DNA of 46,255 nt from CAYJGN01 sp964369635. GTDB lineage: Bacteria > Bacillota > Clostridia > Oscillospirales > Ruminococcaceae. This document shows, in pieces, positions 17,571-26,280 of this stretch (positions are counted from its first letter, which is position 1; every line of letters starts with the position of its first letter). The notes beneath the pieces are model-generated. The model was not told where the DNA came from. It worked only from the letters and a program-made list of their open reading frames with translations, and ran no database searches. The DNA lies in contig CAYJGN010000013.1 of NCBI GenBank assembly GCA_964369635.1, positions 1 through 46,255 on the forward strand, written 5' to 3'. The position numbers and the translations under genes are program-made.

Positions 17571-17634
17571 CTAAAATTTTATTTTCACTATTTTAGTGTG
17601 AATATTAGCTTGAAGGTTATTTACCTTTAGCAGT

Positions 17635-17665
17635 AAAAATCCACCGGCTTCGACGGTGGATTTTT
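17635..17665. terminator. Intrinsic terminator after the hydrolase gene
   Basis: AAAAATCCACCG (17635-17646) pairs perfectly with CGGTGGATTTTT (17654-17665) around a 7-base loop. It serves the - strand hydrolase gene ending at 17707 and could also stop + strand transcription. Confidence 0.85.
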
Positions 17666-17706
17666 ATTTTCTACAAACCAAAACTTTGATATTAACTATT
17701 AAACGT

Positions 17707-19062
17707 TTATAAATGCTGATTTATAAACGTTTCGATATCTTCAATAACCTCCTCTGAAACAACTCCCTTTATTTCATATTCGCTTATATCCTGTTTGCCG
17801 TTTGTCTCCATCATCAGGTGATTTAGCCCGTCATATAGGTGAAGAGTTGCGTTAGAGCGACCTTCGAGTGCTTTTTCCCACAGAGTATAGTCTGTATCTG
17901 CGAAAACTTGAAAATCTTCAGTTCCTTGAAGAATTAAAATAGGAATATCAATATCATTTATGAAATTCTCGCCAGCAAATTCTTTTATTGATTTTTGGTA
18001 TCCCGCATGAAGCCCCATTAAAATTTGCTCATCTGGTATATCGCTTATATCAGAGCGGAGGGTTATGATATCAAGCTCGACCTGCTCCATTTGTGATTTT
18101 AATGTAGCGATGGTCAAATCATCGTAGTCGCCGTTTAGGATTTCCTCTTCTATCGCTTTATTCTGGTCATATGATAACTCGTATAGTGGTCGAAGGGTGC
18201 CTGCCATTGATATTATCCCTTTGACGTTATCATTTACCGATGCAATATACGGAGTGAGTCCACCGCCCAGTGAATGGCCCAAGAGGAAAATGTTGGAAGT
18301 ATCTATCCTTGTTTCCTTGGATAATAAATCTATAGCGTGCATAACATCATCTAAAACTTCATCTTCAAGCGTTACCTCTGCGCCGAGTTCATACGAAACC
18401 TCAAAATAGGTATTGTATCTTTTGTTGTATCGAAGAGTTGCGATTCCTTGTGCTGCAAGCCCGTTTGCTATGTCTTTATAAGGGGTATTTGCATAAATCG
18501 TTCCGTCTTTATCAATTGGGCCAGAGCCATGCACTATTAAAACAACTGGTGGGTTTTCGGTGTTTTTTGGGAGGGTCAGAATTCCATCAAGAGGATATTC
18601 ATCGCCTATAGTTACGGAAATTTCCTCGAATGTTTCGTTGGAAACAAGATTGTTTTCGATAGTTGTATAGCTTAAAAAAATTCCAGCTATCTTATTGTCT
18701 GTATCATAAGTTATTGTTATCAAAAGGGCGCTCAGCTCATATTCTTCCACTATTGTAACAATAAAATGATCATCTGTAACTTCGCCTGTGGCAGAATGGC
18801 GTTTAATATGCTCGCCAATCGAGGCGACGGTGCTATCCCATGCGGATTTTAGTCCATCTTCATCGAGTTGCTTTGCAATAGTCTCGTTAAAACTATCAGC
18901 AGTTGATTTAAAATTGCCGTTTAGCATATCGTCTGTTTGCGTTTTTGCAAGTTCGATAAGGGTTGGTTCGTCAAATGAAACGGTTTCGTTTTTGTTGTCA
19001 TTGCATGCATATAGCGAAACTGCTATAAAAACGACTGTTAAAAGAGCGGCTATCTTTTTCAT
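17707..19062 (-). CDS. Lipoprotein alpha/beta hydrolase with DUF3887-like domain
   Basis: A 451-residue surface lipoprotein. The signal peptide ends with a lipobox at Cys20 (LYAC). Residues about 35-130 match a DUF3887-like region (AKTQTDDMLNGNFKSTADSF). The rest is an alpha/beta hydrolase with LIVHGSGP, the nucleophile elbow GHSLGGG (Ser near 264), GTEDFQV carrying the acid residue and a late His in GLNHLMM. It probably hydrolyses an ester or peptide outside the membrane; the substrate is unknown. ATG 19062 follows GGGAGTG; the ATG five codons upstream falls in the ribosome site. Monocistronic, with its own terminator. Confidence 0.9.
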   Translation of the reverse strand: MKKIAALLTVVFIAVSLYACNDNKNETVSFDEPTLIELAKTQTDDMLNGNFKSTADSFNETIAKQLDEDGLKSAWDSTVASIGEHIKRHSATGEVTDDHFIVTIVEEYELSALLITITYDTDNKIAGIFLSYTTIENNLVSNETFEEISVTIGDEYPLDGILTLPKNTENPPVVLIVHGSGPIDKDGTIYANTPYKDIANGLAAQGIATLRYNKRYNTYFEVSYELGAEVTLEDEVLDDVMHAIDLLSKETRIDTSNIFLLGHSLGGGLTPYIASVNDNVKGIISMAGTLRPLYELSYDQNKAIEEEILNGDYDDLTIATLKSQMEQVELDIITLRSDISDIPDEQILMGLHAGYQKSIKEFAGENFINDIDIPILILQGTEDFQVFADTDYTLWEKALEGRSNATLHLYDGLNHLMMETNGKQDISEYEIKGVVSEEVIEDIETFINQHL

Positions 19063-19292
19063 TTTGTTCACTCCCATAGTTTAATTTTTCAGTAAGCTGT
19101 TTGGTTTATTCTGTATATTACTAATGTTTTAGTGCTTTTGGTATCTTGAAATTTGCAGATAGTTTTTTAATTGTTTTTGCTATAAATATTATATCACTCG
19201 CTTTTGTTTTTAACAACTTCAAAGATAAATTAATCCGATAAAAACATAAAAAAATACCTCGAAATTTATCTATAAAAACAGCTGAAAAACTA
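19063..19292. other. AT-rich divergent intergenic region before mraZ
   Basis: This stretch between the - strand hydrolase gene and the mraZ promoter is very AT-rich. No ORF with a ribosome site, no hairpin terminator and no convincing - strand promoter were recognised; a TAATAT near 19120-19125 on the - strand is too weak to call. Confidence 0.5.
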
Positions 19293-19321
19293 TTGATTTT
19301 TTTGCTTTTTTGCTTTATAAT
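19293..19321 (+). promoter_or_regulatory. Promoter of the dcw cluster
   Basis: TTGATT (19293-19298) and a perfect TATAAT (19316-19321) are separated by 17 bases. The start site would fall within or just before the MraZ-type repeats. Confidence 0.75.
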
Positions 19322-19327
19322 ATAAAG

Positions 19328-19367
19328 AAAGTGGCACAAAGTGGCACGAAGTGGATGAAAATGGCAT
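19328..19367 (+). promoter_or_regulatory. MraZ-box: four 10-bp direct repeats
   Basis: Four tandem 10-base units read AAAGTGGCAC, AAAGTGGCAC, GAAGTGGATG and AAAATGGCAT. MraZ proteins are known to bind short G-rich repeats (AAAGTG or TGGG type) with a 10-base period in front of their own operon. The repeats lie immediately after the -10 element and 22 bases before mraZ, so bound MraZ would autoregulate the division cluster. The MraZ assignment is inference from position and pattern. Confidence 0.85.
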
Positions 19368-19389
19368 TTTAAGTGAAGGGGGCGGGCAG

Positions 19390-19812
19390 ATGCTTTTCGG
19401 TGAGTACACACATAACATTGACCAAAAAGGCAGGATGATTTTTCCCGCCAAACTTCGTGAAGAACTTGGGGAGACCTTTGTTGTAGTTAAGGGATTTGAG
19501 AGCAGATGCTTATATGCCTATTCACTTGCTGAGTGGCAAAGGGTTGAGGCGGCAATAAAAGAGATGCCAAGAGCAAAAGCATCTCCGATCCAGCGTTTTC
19601 TTTTTTCAACAGCGGCGGTCGTAACACCTGATAAACAGGGCAGGATAGTGCTTCCTTCAAACCTTCGTGAATTTGCGAAGCTTTCAAAAGACGTAATGGT
19701 TATTGGGGCGTCTGTACGGGTTGAGATTTGGGATAAAGAGCTATGGGGCGAGGCGACAGAGAAATTCACCCCTGAATTTGTTCTTGCAGCTATGGAGGAA
19801 TTATCATTCTAA
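19390..19812 (+). CDS. mraZ: Transcriptional regulator MraZ
   Basis: MraZ is the AbrB-like DNA-binding regulator heading the division and cell-wall cluster. The 140-residue product has two SpoVT/AbrB-type halves: MLFGEYTHNIDQKGRMIFPA at the N-terminus and TPDKQGRIVLPSNLREFAKL in the middle, each with the DxxGR core. ATG 19390 follows a G-rich site (GGGGGCGGG); the longer ORF from 19351 runs through the MraZ repeats and is rejected. The stop overlaps the rsmH start (TAATG). It probably binds the repeats at 19328-19367. Confidence 0.96.
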   Translation: MLFGEYTHNIDQKGRMIFPAKLREELGETFVVVKGFESRCLYAYSLAEWQRVEAAIKEMPRAKASPIQRFLFSTAAVVTPDKQGRIVLPSNLREFAKLSKDVMVIGASVRVEIWDKELWGEATEKFTPEFVLAAMEELSF

Positions 19813-20738
19813 TGAACGAATTTTCTCATATAACGGTAATGCTTGAAGAGAGCGTTTTAGCTCTTGATATAAAAGAAGATGGTATTTATATAGACGGAAC
19901 AGCAGGCGGCGGTGGACATAGTGAGCTTATCGCGAAAAAGCTTGCTCAAGGAAAGCTTCTATCTATTGATATAGACCCTGAGGCGGTTAAAGCTGCTGGA
20001 GAGCGACTGGCTTCATACCCGAATGCAAAGGTGGTTCTTGGGAGCTATAGCGATGTTTGCATGATTGCAAAGGAAAATGGCATAGAAGAGATAGATGGGT
20101 TTTTGATAGATGTTGGAGTCTCATCATTTCAGCTGGATGCCGCTGGGCGCGGATTTTCATATCATGTTGATGAGCCGCTCGATATGCGAATGGGTCAAAC
20201 TGAAAAAACAGCAGTTGATGTTGTGAATGAATATAGCGAAAAAGAGCTTGCAGATTTGTTTTTTAAGTATGGCGATGAGAAATATAGCTTTAAGATAGCG
20301 GCGGCTATCGTAAGGTACAGAAAAGATAACGAGATTAAAACAACAAAAGAGCTTAGCGATATAATAAGTGATGCGGTTCCTGCTGCATACAGAAGAAAAG
20401 GTCATCCGTCAAGAAAGGTTTTTCAGGCGATAAGGATAGAGGTAAATCAAGAGTTTGAAAATATTAAGCGCGGAATTGAGGGTGCGTTTGAGCTTCTAAA
20501 AAAAGGTGGACGTCTTTGCGTTATATCCTTTCATAGCAAAGAGGATGCGGTTGTTAAAAACACCTTTAAGCAGTACTTTAAAGGCTGCGAATGTCCATCG
20601 GATTTTCCTGTTTGCGTTTGTGGCAAAAAACCAAGAGCTAAAAAAATAAGCAAAAGAGGAATTGAGCCAAGCTTGCAAGAAGTTGAGGAGAACAGAAGAA
20701 GCCGAAGCGCAAGACTTCGAGTGATAGAAAAAATTTAA
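19812..20738 (+). CDS. rsmH: 16S rRNA (cytosine1402-N4)-methyltransferase
   Basis: RsmH (MraW) methylates C1402 of 16S rRNA at the P site. The 308-residue product has the family N-terminus HITVMLEESVLALDI, the SAM-binding DGTAGGGGHS (about residues 29-38), DVGVSSFQLD, GFSYHVDEPLDMRM and the C-terminal ISFHSKEDAVVKN. Length is normal. The ATG shares a base with the mraZ stop, so translation is coupled. Confidence 0.97.
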   Translation: MNEFSHITVMLEESVLALDIKEDGIYIDGTAGGGGHSELIAKKLAQGKLLSIDIDPEAVKAAGERLASYPNAKVVLGSYSDVCMIAKENGIEEIDGFLIDVGVSSFQLDAAGRGFSYHVDEPLDMRMGQTEKTAVDVVNEYSEKELADLFFKYGDEKYSFKIAAAIVRYRKDNEIKTTKELSDIISDAVPAAYRRKGHPSRKVFQAIRIEVNQEFENIKRGIEGAFELLKKGGRLCVISFHSKEDAVVKNTFKQYFKGCECPSDFPVCVCGKKPRAKKISKRGIEPSLQEVEENRRSRSARLRVIEKI

Positions 20739-20748
20739 GGAGGATAAA

Positions 20749-21231
20749 GTGGACAAGGCATATAATTTTGCGATGTTTGAAGAGACAAAAGAAAAAGAAG
20801 AAAAACCAAAGCTTTCGGTAGTTAAAAAGAATGCCGCAACAAACAAAAAAGCTTACAGAACAAAAATTATAAAACGAGTTTTAGTATGGTCACTTATGCT
20901 ATTTGTCTCAGTCCTCACCCTGACGCTAAAGGTGCAATACACCGAACTTAACGATCAGGTACTAAAAGCAGGAGATGAGCTTCGAATTCTTGAGAGTGAA
21001 GCAACAAGGCTGTCGCTTTACATTGAGAGCAATGTATCTCTTCGTGTTGTTGAAGAGGTTGCACAGTATGAGCTTGGACTTGTTAAAGCTGAGAGCCATC
21101 AGACTCATTTTATAGACTTTGGAGAGAACGATACTGTTGTTGTGAATAGCGAAGATAGCTCACTGCTTCAAAGTATAGCTGATCAAGCAACATCGTTTTA
21201 CGATAGAGCGCGAGCATATTTAGGATACTAA
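20749..21231 (+). CDS. ftsL: FtsL-like septum protein
   Basis: A 160-residue bitopic membrane protein in the ftsL position, between rsmH and the division transpeptidase. A Lys/Glu-rich cytoplasmic tail (1-42) is followed by one transmembrane helix (about 43-62) and an extracellular coiled coil (about 65-100). The ending ELGLVKAESHQTHFIDF is typical of FtsL/DivIC. FtsL links the divisome core to FtsW-FtsI. The start is GTG 20749, seven bases from AAGGAGG. Family sequence conservation is low, so the call leans on position and topology. Confidence 0.85.
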   Translation: MDKAYNFAMFEETKEKEEKPKLSVVKKNAATNKKAYRTKIIKRVLVWSLMLFVSVLTLTLKVQYTELNDQVLKAGDELRILESEATRLSLYIESNVSLRVVEEVAQYELGLVKAESHQTHFIDFGENDTVVVNSEDSSLLQSIADQATSFYDRARAYLGY

Positions 21232-21253
21232 ACAAATAATAATGTAGAGGAGG

Positions 21254-21280
21254 TATGGGTTAAGTTTATCTTAATCCATA
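21254..21280 (+). other. Hairpin between ftsL and the transpeptidase gene
   Basis: TATGGGTTAAG (21254-21264) pairs with CTTAATCCATA (21270-21280), with one G-U pair and loop TTTAT. No T-run follows, so it is not a standard terminator. A ribosome-site-like GAGGAGGT sits just before it, without a useful start codon. It may affect mRNA stability or processing. Confidence 0.5.
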
Positions 21281-21306
21281 TTGTCTTGAAGAGGGAGGTA
21301 AGTGCT

Positions 21307-23490
21307 ATGAAACCTACAATAAAATTAAAGAGAAGAGCGTTTGTGACTCTTGTGTTGATATCACTTATCGGGTTTGGGGTAATAGTTGGAAGGCTGTTTC
21401 TTTTGCAGGTAATTAGCGGCGAAGAGTATCAGGAGATGGCGATAAATCAGCAACTTCGCGATACCGAGATAGCCCCCTCAAAAGGAACTATTTACGATAG
21501 AAATATGAAAACTTTAGCGGCTTCTGCAACTGTTTGGACGGTTATTATCTCTCCAAATGATATAGATGATGATGACCGCGAACTTATAGCAAAAGGTCTG
21601 TCAGAGATTTTAGATATGGATTATCAGGAAATACTCGATGATACATATAAAGAAAACTACTATGAGATAATTAAAAGGAAGGTAGAGCTTCCGATAGCTG
21701 ATGAAATTCGTGCGTTTGCCCTTGAAAATAAAATATACTCAATAACCCTTGCGGAAGATAGCAAAAGATATTATCCGTACGGAAATTTTGCGGCGGCAAT
21801 CATTGGGTTTACGGGGACCGATTCGCAAGGTCTCTCAGGGCTTGAGAGCTATTATGATGAAACACTAACCGGAACCGCGGGTAGAGTAGTTTCAGCGCGA
21901 ACTGCTTGGGGGGATAATATGCCCTTTTCATATGAGCAGGTTTTCGAGGCTGAAGATGGCAACAGTTTGGTATTAACTATAGATGAAACATTGCAGCATT
22001 TCTTAGAAAAGCATTTAGAGACTGCTGTTATCGAGCATAATGTTCAAAACGGAGCGGCTGGAATAGCGATAAATCCAAAAACCGGTGAAATTCTTGCGAT
22101 GGCGGTAAAGCCGGACTACGACCCAAATGACCCATTCTCTCTAAGTGAAGAGATGATGGCGGCAATAAACGAAATGCCGGAAGATGTCAGATCAGATGCG
22201 ATAGTTGCAGCGCAAAATGCCCAGTGGCGAAACAAAATTATAAGCGATTTATATGAGCCGGGAAGCGTTTTCAAGATAGTAACAGCATCGGCGGCGCTTG
22301 AAGAGAACGTTGCAGAAACAACCGATAGCTTTTATTGTTCTGGTTCTGCCGTGGTCGGGCCTGAAACGATGAGATGCCATAAACTTGAAGGACATGGTAA
22401 TCAGAGCTTTGTAGAGGCTGTTTTTCACTCATGTAACCCAGCGTTTATAGAGCTTGGCTCAAGGCTTGGAAGCGATGATTTCTATAAATATTTCGAGGCA
22501 TTTGGCTTTACCGAGCGAACTGGTATAACCCTTCCTGGTGAGGCATATTCGATATTCTATACTGCTGATAATATGGGGCCGGTTGAGCTTGCTTCCTCAT
22601 CGTTTGGACAGAGCAACAAGGTAACCCCGCTTCAGATGATAATGGCGGCGGCAGCGGCTGTTAATGGTGGGTATCTAATGGAGCCATATATAGTTAGCCG
22701 TGAGCTTGATAGCGAGGGTAATATAGTTAGTAGCACAGAGCCAACAGTTGTTCGAAGCGTTATATCGAGTGAGACAAGTGAGACAATTGCCGAAATTTTA
22801 GAATTAAACGTTTCTGAGGGCGGCGGTAAAAACTCATATATTCCAGGTTATAGCATTGGCGGCAAGAGCGGAACATCCCAAAAGCTCGACTCGGAAAACG
22901 AAGATGCTCGTATAGCGTCGTTTCTATCTTTTGCCCCAGCAGATGACCCTGAAATTATGGTGCTTATCTATCTTGATGAGCCAAATAGCTATACTTCATA
23001 CGGTTCAACGATAACAGCGCCTGTTGTCCGTGCATTTTTAGAAGATGCACTGCCATACCTTGGAATACAACCGCAATATACCGAAGAGGAAGCGGCACTG
23101 CTCGATCAAATCTGCCCATCTCTAATCGGTCGAGAGCTATCTTCTGCGAAAATAACCCTTAACAGTTCAGGATTTACCTATACAGTTGAAGGAAATGGCG
23201 ATGAAGTTTTAAATCAAATTCCAGCGGCAGGACAGAGTTTACCGCGCGGTAGCAATATAGTGCTTTATACCGAAGAGGTAGAGGCGCAGACTGCAACAGT
23301 ACCAAATCTAATAGGCATGAGTGCTGCTCAGGCAAATAGCGCACTTGTTGCAGCAGGATTTAATATAAGAGTTGAGGGTAATACAGATGACAATAATGCG
23401 TTTGTAACCTCTCAGGACTATGCAGCGGATGTTATCCTTGAAAAAGGCTCTATTATAACTGTAACTCTGGTAACCCAAATCGAAGAATAA
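21307..23490 (+). CDS. ftsI: Division transpeptidase (PBP2/FtsI class B) with two PASTA domains
   Basis: A 727-residue class B penicillin-binding protein that crosslinks septal peptidoglycan. An N-terminal transmembrane helix (about 12-35) is followed by the dimerisation domain (RDTEIAPSKGTIYDRN), then the transpeptidase domain with Ser320 in SVFK, SCN near 375 and KSGT at 520-523. Two C-terminal PASTA repeats follow (about 606-660 and 664-727), as in PBP2x-type enzymes. Sporulation SpoVD usually has one, so a vegetative role is more likely, which is inference. ATG 21307 follows AGGGAGG; a TTG at 21286 is upstream of that site and rejected. Confidence 0.93.
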   Translation: MKPTIKLKRRAFVTLVLISLIGFGVIVGRLFLLQVISGEEYQEMAINQQLRDTEIAPSKGTIYDRNMKTLAASATVWTVIISPNDIDDDDRELIAKGLSEILDMDYQEILDDTYKENYYEIIKRKVELPIADEIRAFALENKIYSITLAEDSKRYYPYGNFAAAIIGFTGTDSQGLSGLESYYDETLTGTAGRVVSARTAWGDNMPFSYEQVFEAEDGNSLVLTIDETLQHFLEKHLETAVIEHNVQNGAAGIAINPKTGEILAMAVKPDYDPNDPFSLSEEMMAAINEMPEDVRSDAIVAAQNAQWRNKIISDLYEPGSVFKIVTASAALEENVAETTDSFYCSGSAVVGPETMRCHKLEGHGNQSFVEAVFHSCNPAFIELGSRLGSDDFYKYFEAFGFTERTGITLPGEAYSIFYTADNMGPVELASSSFGQSNKVTPLQMIMAAAAAVNGGYLMEPYIVSRELDSEGNIVSSTEPTVVRSVISSETSETIAEILELNVSEGGGKNSYIPGYSIGGKSGTSQKLDSENEDARIASFLSFAPADDPEIMVLIYLDEPNSYTSYGSTITAPVVRAFLEDALPYLGIQPQYTEEEAALLDQICPSLIGRELSSAKITLNSSGFTYTVEGNGDEVLNQIPAAGQSLPRGSNIVLYTEEVEAQTATVPNLIGMSAAQANSALVAAGFNIRVEGNTDDNNAFVTSQDYAADVILEKGSIITVTLVTQIEE

Positions 23491-23500
23491 GGAGATACTT

Positions 23501-24943
23501 ATGAAAGTTTCAAAGCTTATAAATAATATAGAGACTGTAAATAAGATAAGTTCTGCAGATAAAAACAAAGAAATATATGCGGTGGCGTGTGACTCAAGAC
23601 AGGTAGACGCTCAAACAATATTCGTAGCTATTAAAGGTGGTAAGAGTGATGGACACGACTATGCGAAAACAGCAGCGGATAAGGGTGCGGTTATAGTATG
23701 TGAGCGGGATGTTGGGGTTGATAATCAGATTATCGTATCAAATTCGAGAGAGGTTTATGCTATATTATCCGCAAATTTAAATGGCAATCCAGCGAAAGAG
23801 CTTAAAATAATAGGCGTTACTGGAACAAACGGCAAAACAACAGTAAGCACGATAATAAAACAGGTGCTCGAGCGGTGCGGCAAGAAGGTCGGACTTATCG
23901 GTACTGTTGCAAATGAGATAGGTGAGCTTCGTGTCCCCGCAAGATACACAACCCCAGACGCTGCAGAGCTTCATCTGCTACTGAGAAAGATGCGAGATGC
24001 CGGGTGTGAGTACCTTGTTATGGAGGTGAGTAGCCATGCGCTCGACCAACAAAGACTTTATGGAATAGAGTTTCACTGCGGTGTTTTCACAAACCTCACA
24101 CAAGATCACCTCGACTATCACCATACGATGGAAGAATATTTCGCCGCAAAAGCAAAACTTATGGAAATGTCGAAGTTTAAGGTGATAAATATAGATGATA
24201 GCTATGGAAAAACACTTGCAAGCAGATATAAAGATGATGCAACAACAATAGCAATAGATAATTCAAAAGGAGATTTTCTTGCAAAAAATATAAAAACATA
24301 TCCAAACAGGGTGCAGTTTGAATTGCTAACACGCGAGGGAATATCAAGGTGCATTCTAAAGATGCCAGGTAAATTTTCGGTTTATAACGCGCTATGTTCG
24401 GCGGCGGCACTAAGTTGCTGTGAGCTTGACATTGCTGATATTTTAATGGCGATGAAAGAATGCAGTGGAGTTAAAGGGAGAGCGCAAGTTATAGAGACAT
24501 CAAAAGACTTCACAGTTATCTGCGATTATGCCCATACTCCCGATGGTCTGCAAAAAATCCTCGATACAATAAACGATTATAAAGGCGATAGCCGAGTTAT
24601 AACTGTTTTTGGTTGCGCAGGTGAGCGGGATGGAAGCAAGAGGGCTGAAATGGGAAATATCGTATCTATGCGAAGTGATTTATCGGTTGTAACAAGTGAT
24701 AATCCGCGGAGTGAAAACCCTGATAGTATTATTGAAGAGGTGGTAAAAGGTATTACTAAAGGGCGGGAATACAAAGCCATCGCCGATAGATACAAAGCTA
24801 TTGAATTTGCTTTGAAATCGGCGCAAAGCGGTGATATAATATTACTTGCAGGCAAGGGGCATGAAGAGTATCAGGCACTTGCAGGTTGTACTATCTATTT
24901 TGATGAAGAAGTGGTAGTAAAAGAGATAATTGAGAGGATGTAG
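23501..24943 (+). CDS. murE: UDP-MurNAc-L-Ala-D-Glu:meso-DAP ligase
   Basis: MurE adds the third residue to the peptidoglycan stem peptide. The 480-residue product carries the Mur ligase ATP site GVTGTNGKTTVSTI (about residues 106-119), the carbamylated-lysine region and a C-terminal DNPRSENP motif near residue 400. The DNPR form is the hallmark of meso-diaminopimelate-specific enzymes, so this organism probably has mDAP-type peptidoglycan. RBS AAGGAG precedes ATG 23501, ten bases after the transpeptidase gene. Confidence 0.96.
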   Translation: MKVSKLINNIETVNKISSADKNKEIYAVACDSRQVDAQTIFVAIKGGKSDGHDYAKTAADKGAVIVCERDVGVDNQIIVSNSREVYAILSANLNGNPAKELKIIGVTGTNGKTTVSTIIKQVLERCGKKVGLIGTVANEIGELRVPARYTTPDAAELHLLLRKMRDAGCEYLVMEVSSHALDQQRLYGIEFHCGVFTNLTQDHLDYHHTMEEYFAAKAKLMEMSKFKVINIDDSYGKTLASRYKDDATTIAIDNSKGDFLAKNIKTYPNRVQFELLTREGISRCILKMPGKFSVYNALCSAAALSCCELDIADILMAMKECSGVKGRAQVIETSKDFTVICDYAHTPDGLQKILDTINDYKGDSRVITVFGCAGERDGSKRAEMGNIVSMRSDLSVVTSDNPRSENPDSIIEEVVKGITKGREYKAIADRYKAIEFALKSAQSGDIILLAGKGHEEYQALAGCTIYFDEEVVVKEIIERM

Positions 24944-24948
24944 CCGTT

Positions 24949-26280
24949 TTGGAGAGTATGAGGCTTTTTGATATTGCAAGGGTTTTAGGTGGAGACTGTA
25001 AAGAAGATTGTTTGATAGAAGAGGTTGTAACCGATTCGCGTCTTGCGCGAAGAAATACCCTTTTTATAGCTATTGCGGGAGAGCGTTTCGACGGACACGA
25101 TTTTTGTGAGCAAGTTTTAGAAAAAGGCTGCACTGCGGTTGTTGTTGAGCGAGATATGGGTTTTGAGCGTCAGATAATCGTTGAGAGCAGTATTGATGCT
25201 TTAATGCAAATTTCAAAGCTATATCGCGAAGAGCGAGAAGCAAAAATTATAGGAATAACAGGAAGCGTTGGTAAAACTACGACGAAAGATATTATTGCCG
25301 CTGTTTTAAGCTCAAAATTCGAAACTATAAAAACACCTGAAAATCAAAATAATGAAATCGGTCTGCCAAAGACGATATTTATGATTGAAGATACCACAGA
25401 GACGGCCGTTTTAGAGATGGGGGCTTGCGATATAGGTGAAATAGAGCCGCTATCAAAAGTTTCAGCGCCAGATTTTGCGGTTGTTACCAATATCGGGGTA
25501 TCGCATATTGAGATGTTTAAAACAAGAGAGAATATAAGAGCGGAAAAGCTCTCGATATCAAAAGGGGTTCGTGATGGGGGAATGCTTTTTCTAAACGGTG
25601 ATGATAACTATCTAAAAACCGCTACAAAAGAAGAAGTCGGTTGTGACATTCTCTTTTATGGAACAGGGGAAAGCTGCGATATAGTAGCGAAAGATATATT
25701 TTACGACAATAATTTTTCATATTTTACTATAAGCTATAAAGGTGATGAAAACTCATTTAAAATTCCAGCGGTCGGGTTGCATATAGTTTTAAATGCGGCG
25801 GCGGCGTATGCAGTAGCAATAGAGCTTGGACTTCGAGAAGAAGAGATAGCTAGGGGTTTTGAGAGTTATATTTCATCAGGAATGCGTCAAAAAACATATA
25901 ATCACAATGGTATAACGATAATTGAAGACTGCTATAATGCAAGTCCTGATTCGATGAATGCGGCGCTATCCATGCTAAAAAGTCTTGAGTGCGATGGGCG
26001 AAAGATTGCGGTACTCGGTGATATGCTCGAGCTTGGCGAGATAGCAAAAGAAGCGCACAGCGAGGTTTACAAAAATGCTTTGCAGTCGGCTGATATTTTA
26101 GTAGTTACAGGAGAATATAGATCCTTAGCGCCAGAATTTGCAATTAAATGCGAAGATAATGAAAATGCGGCAAAATATCTGCTGGAAAATGCAAAAAAAG
26201 ATGATATTATACTTTTTAAAGCGAGCAGAGGTGTAAAACTTGAAGAAGTTGTCAATATTTTTAAAGGTGGGGTAAAATGA
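24949..26280 (+). CDS. murF: UDP-MurNAc-tripeptide:D-Ala-D-Ala ligase
   Basis: MurF attaches D-Ala-D-Ala to the UDP-MurNAc-tripeptide. The product (443 residues from TTG 24949, or 440 from ATG 24958) has the opening MRLFDIARVLGGD, Mur ligase ATP site GITGSVGKTTTKDI, the ENQNNEIGLP motif, ENIRAEKLSI and a C-terminal domain with DCYNASPDSMNAAL. Either start fits: the ATG gives the family N-terminus but has GGAG only three bases away; the TTG has GAGAGG about eleven bases upstream. It overlaps mraY by four bases. Confidence 0.95.
   Translation: MESMRLFDIARVLGGDCKEDCLIEEVVTDSRLARRNTLFIAIAGERFDGHDFCEQVLEKGCTAVVVERDMGFERQIIVESSIDALMQISKLYREEREAKIIGITGSVGKTTTKDIIAAVLSSKFETIKTPENQNNEIGLPKTIFMIEDTTETAVLEMGACDIGEIEPLSKVSAPDFAVVTNIGVSHIEMFKTRENIRAEKLSISKGVRDGGMLFLNGDDNYLKTATKEEVGCDILFYGTGESCDIVAKDIFYDNNFSYFTISYKGDENSFKIPAVGLHIVLNAAAAYAVAIELGLREEEIARGFESYISSGMRQKTYNHNGITIIEDCYNASPDSMNAALSMLKSLECDGRKIAVLGDMLELGEIAKEAHSEVYKNALQSADILVVTGEYRSLAPEFAIKCEDNENAAKYLLENAKKDDIILFKASRGVKLEEVVNIFKGGVK

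Noticed and set aside
19328..19367. Tandem repeats as a CRISPR-like or minisatellite array.
   Set aside because: The 10-bp period with no spacers and its position at the mraZ promoter fit an MraZ binding site.
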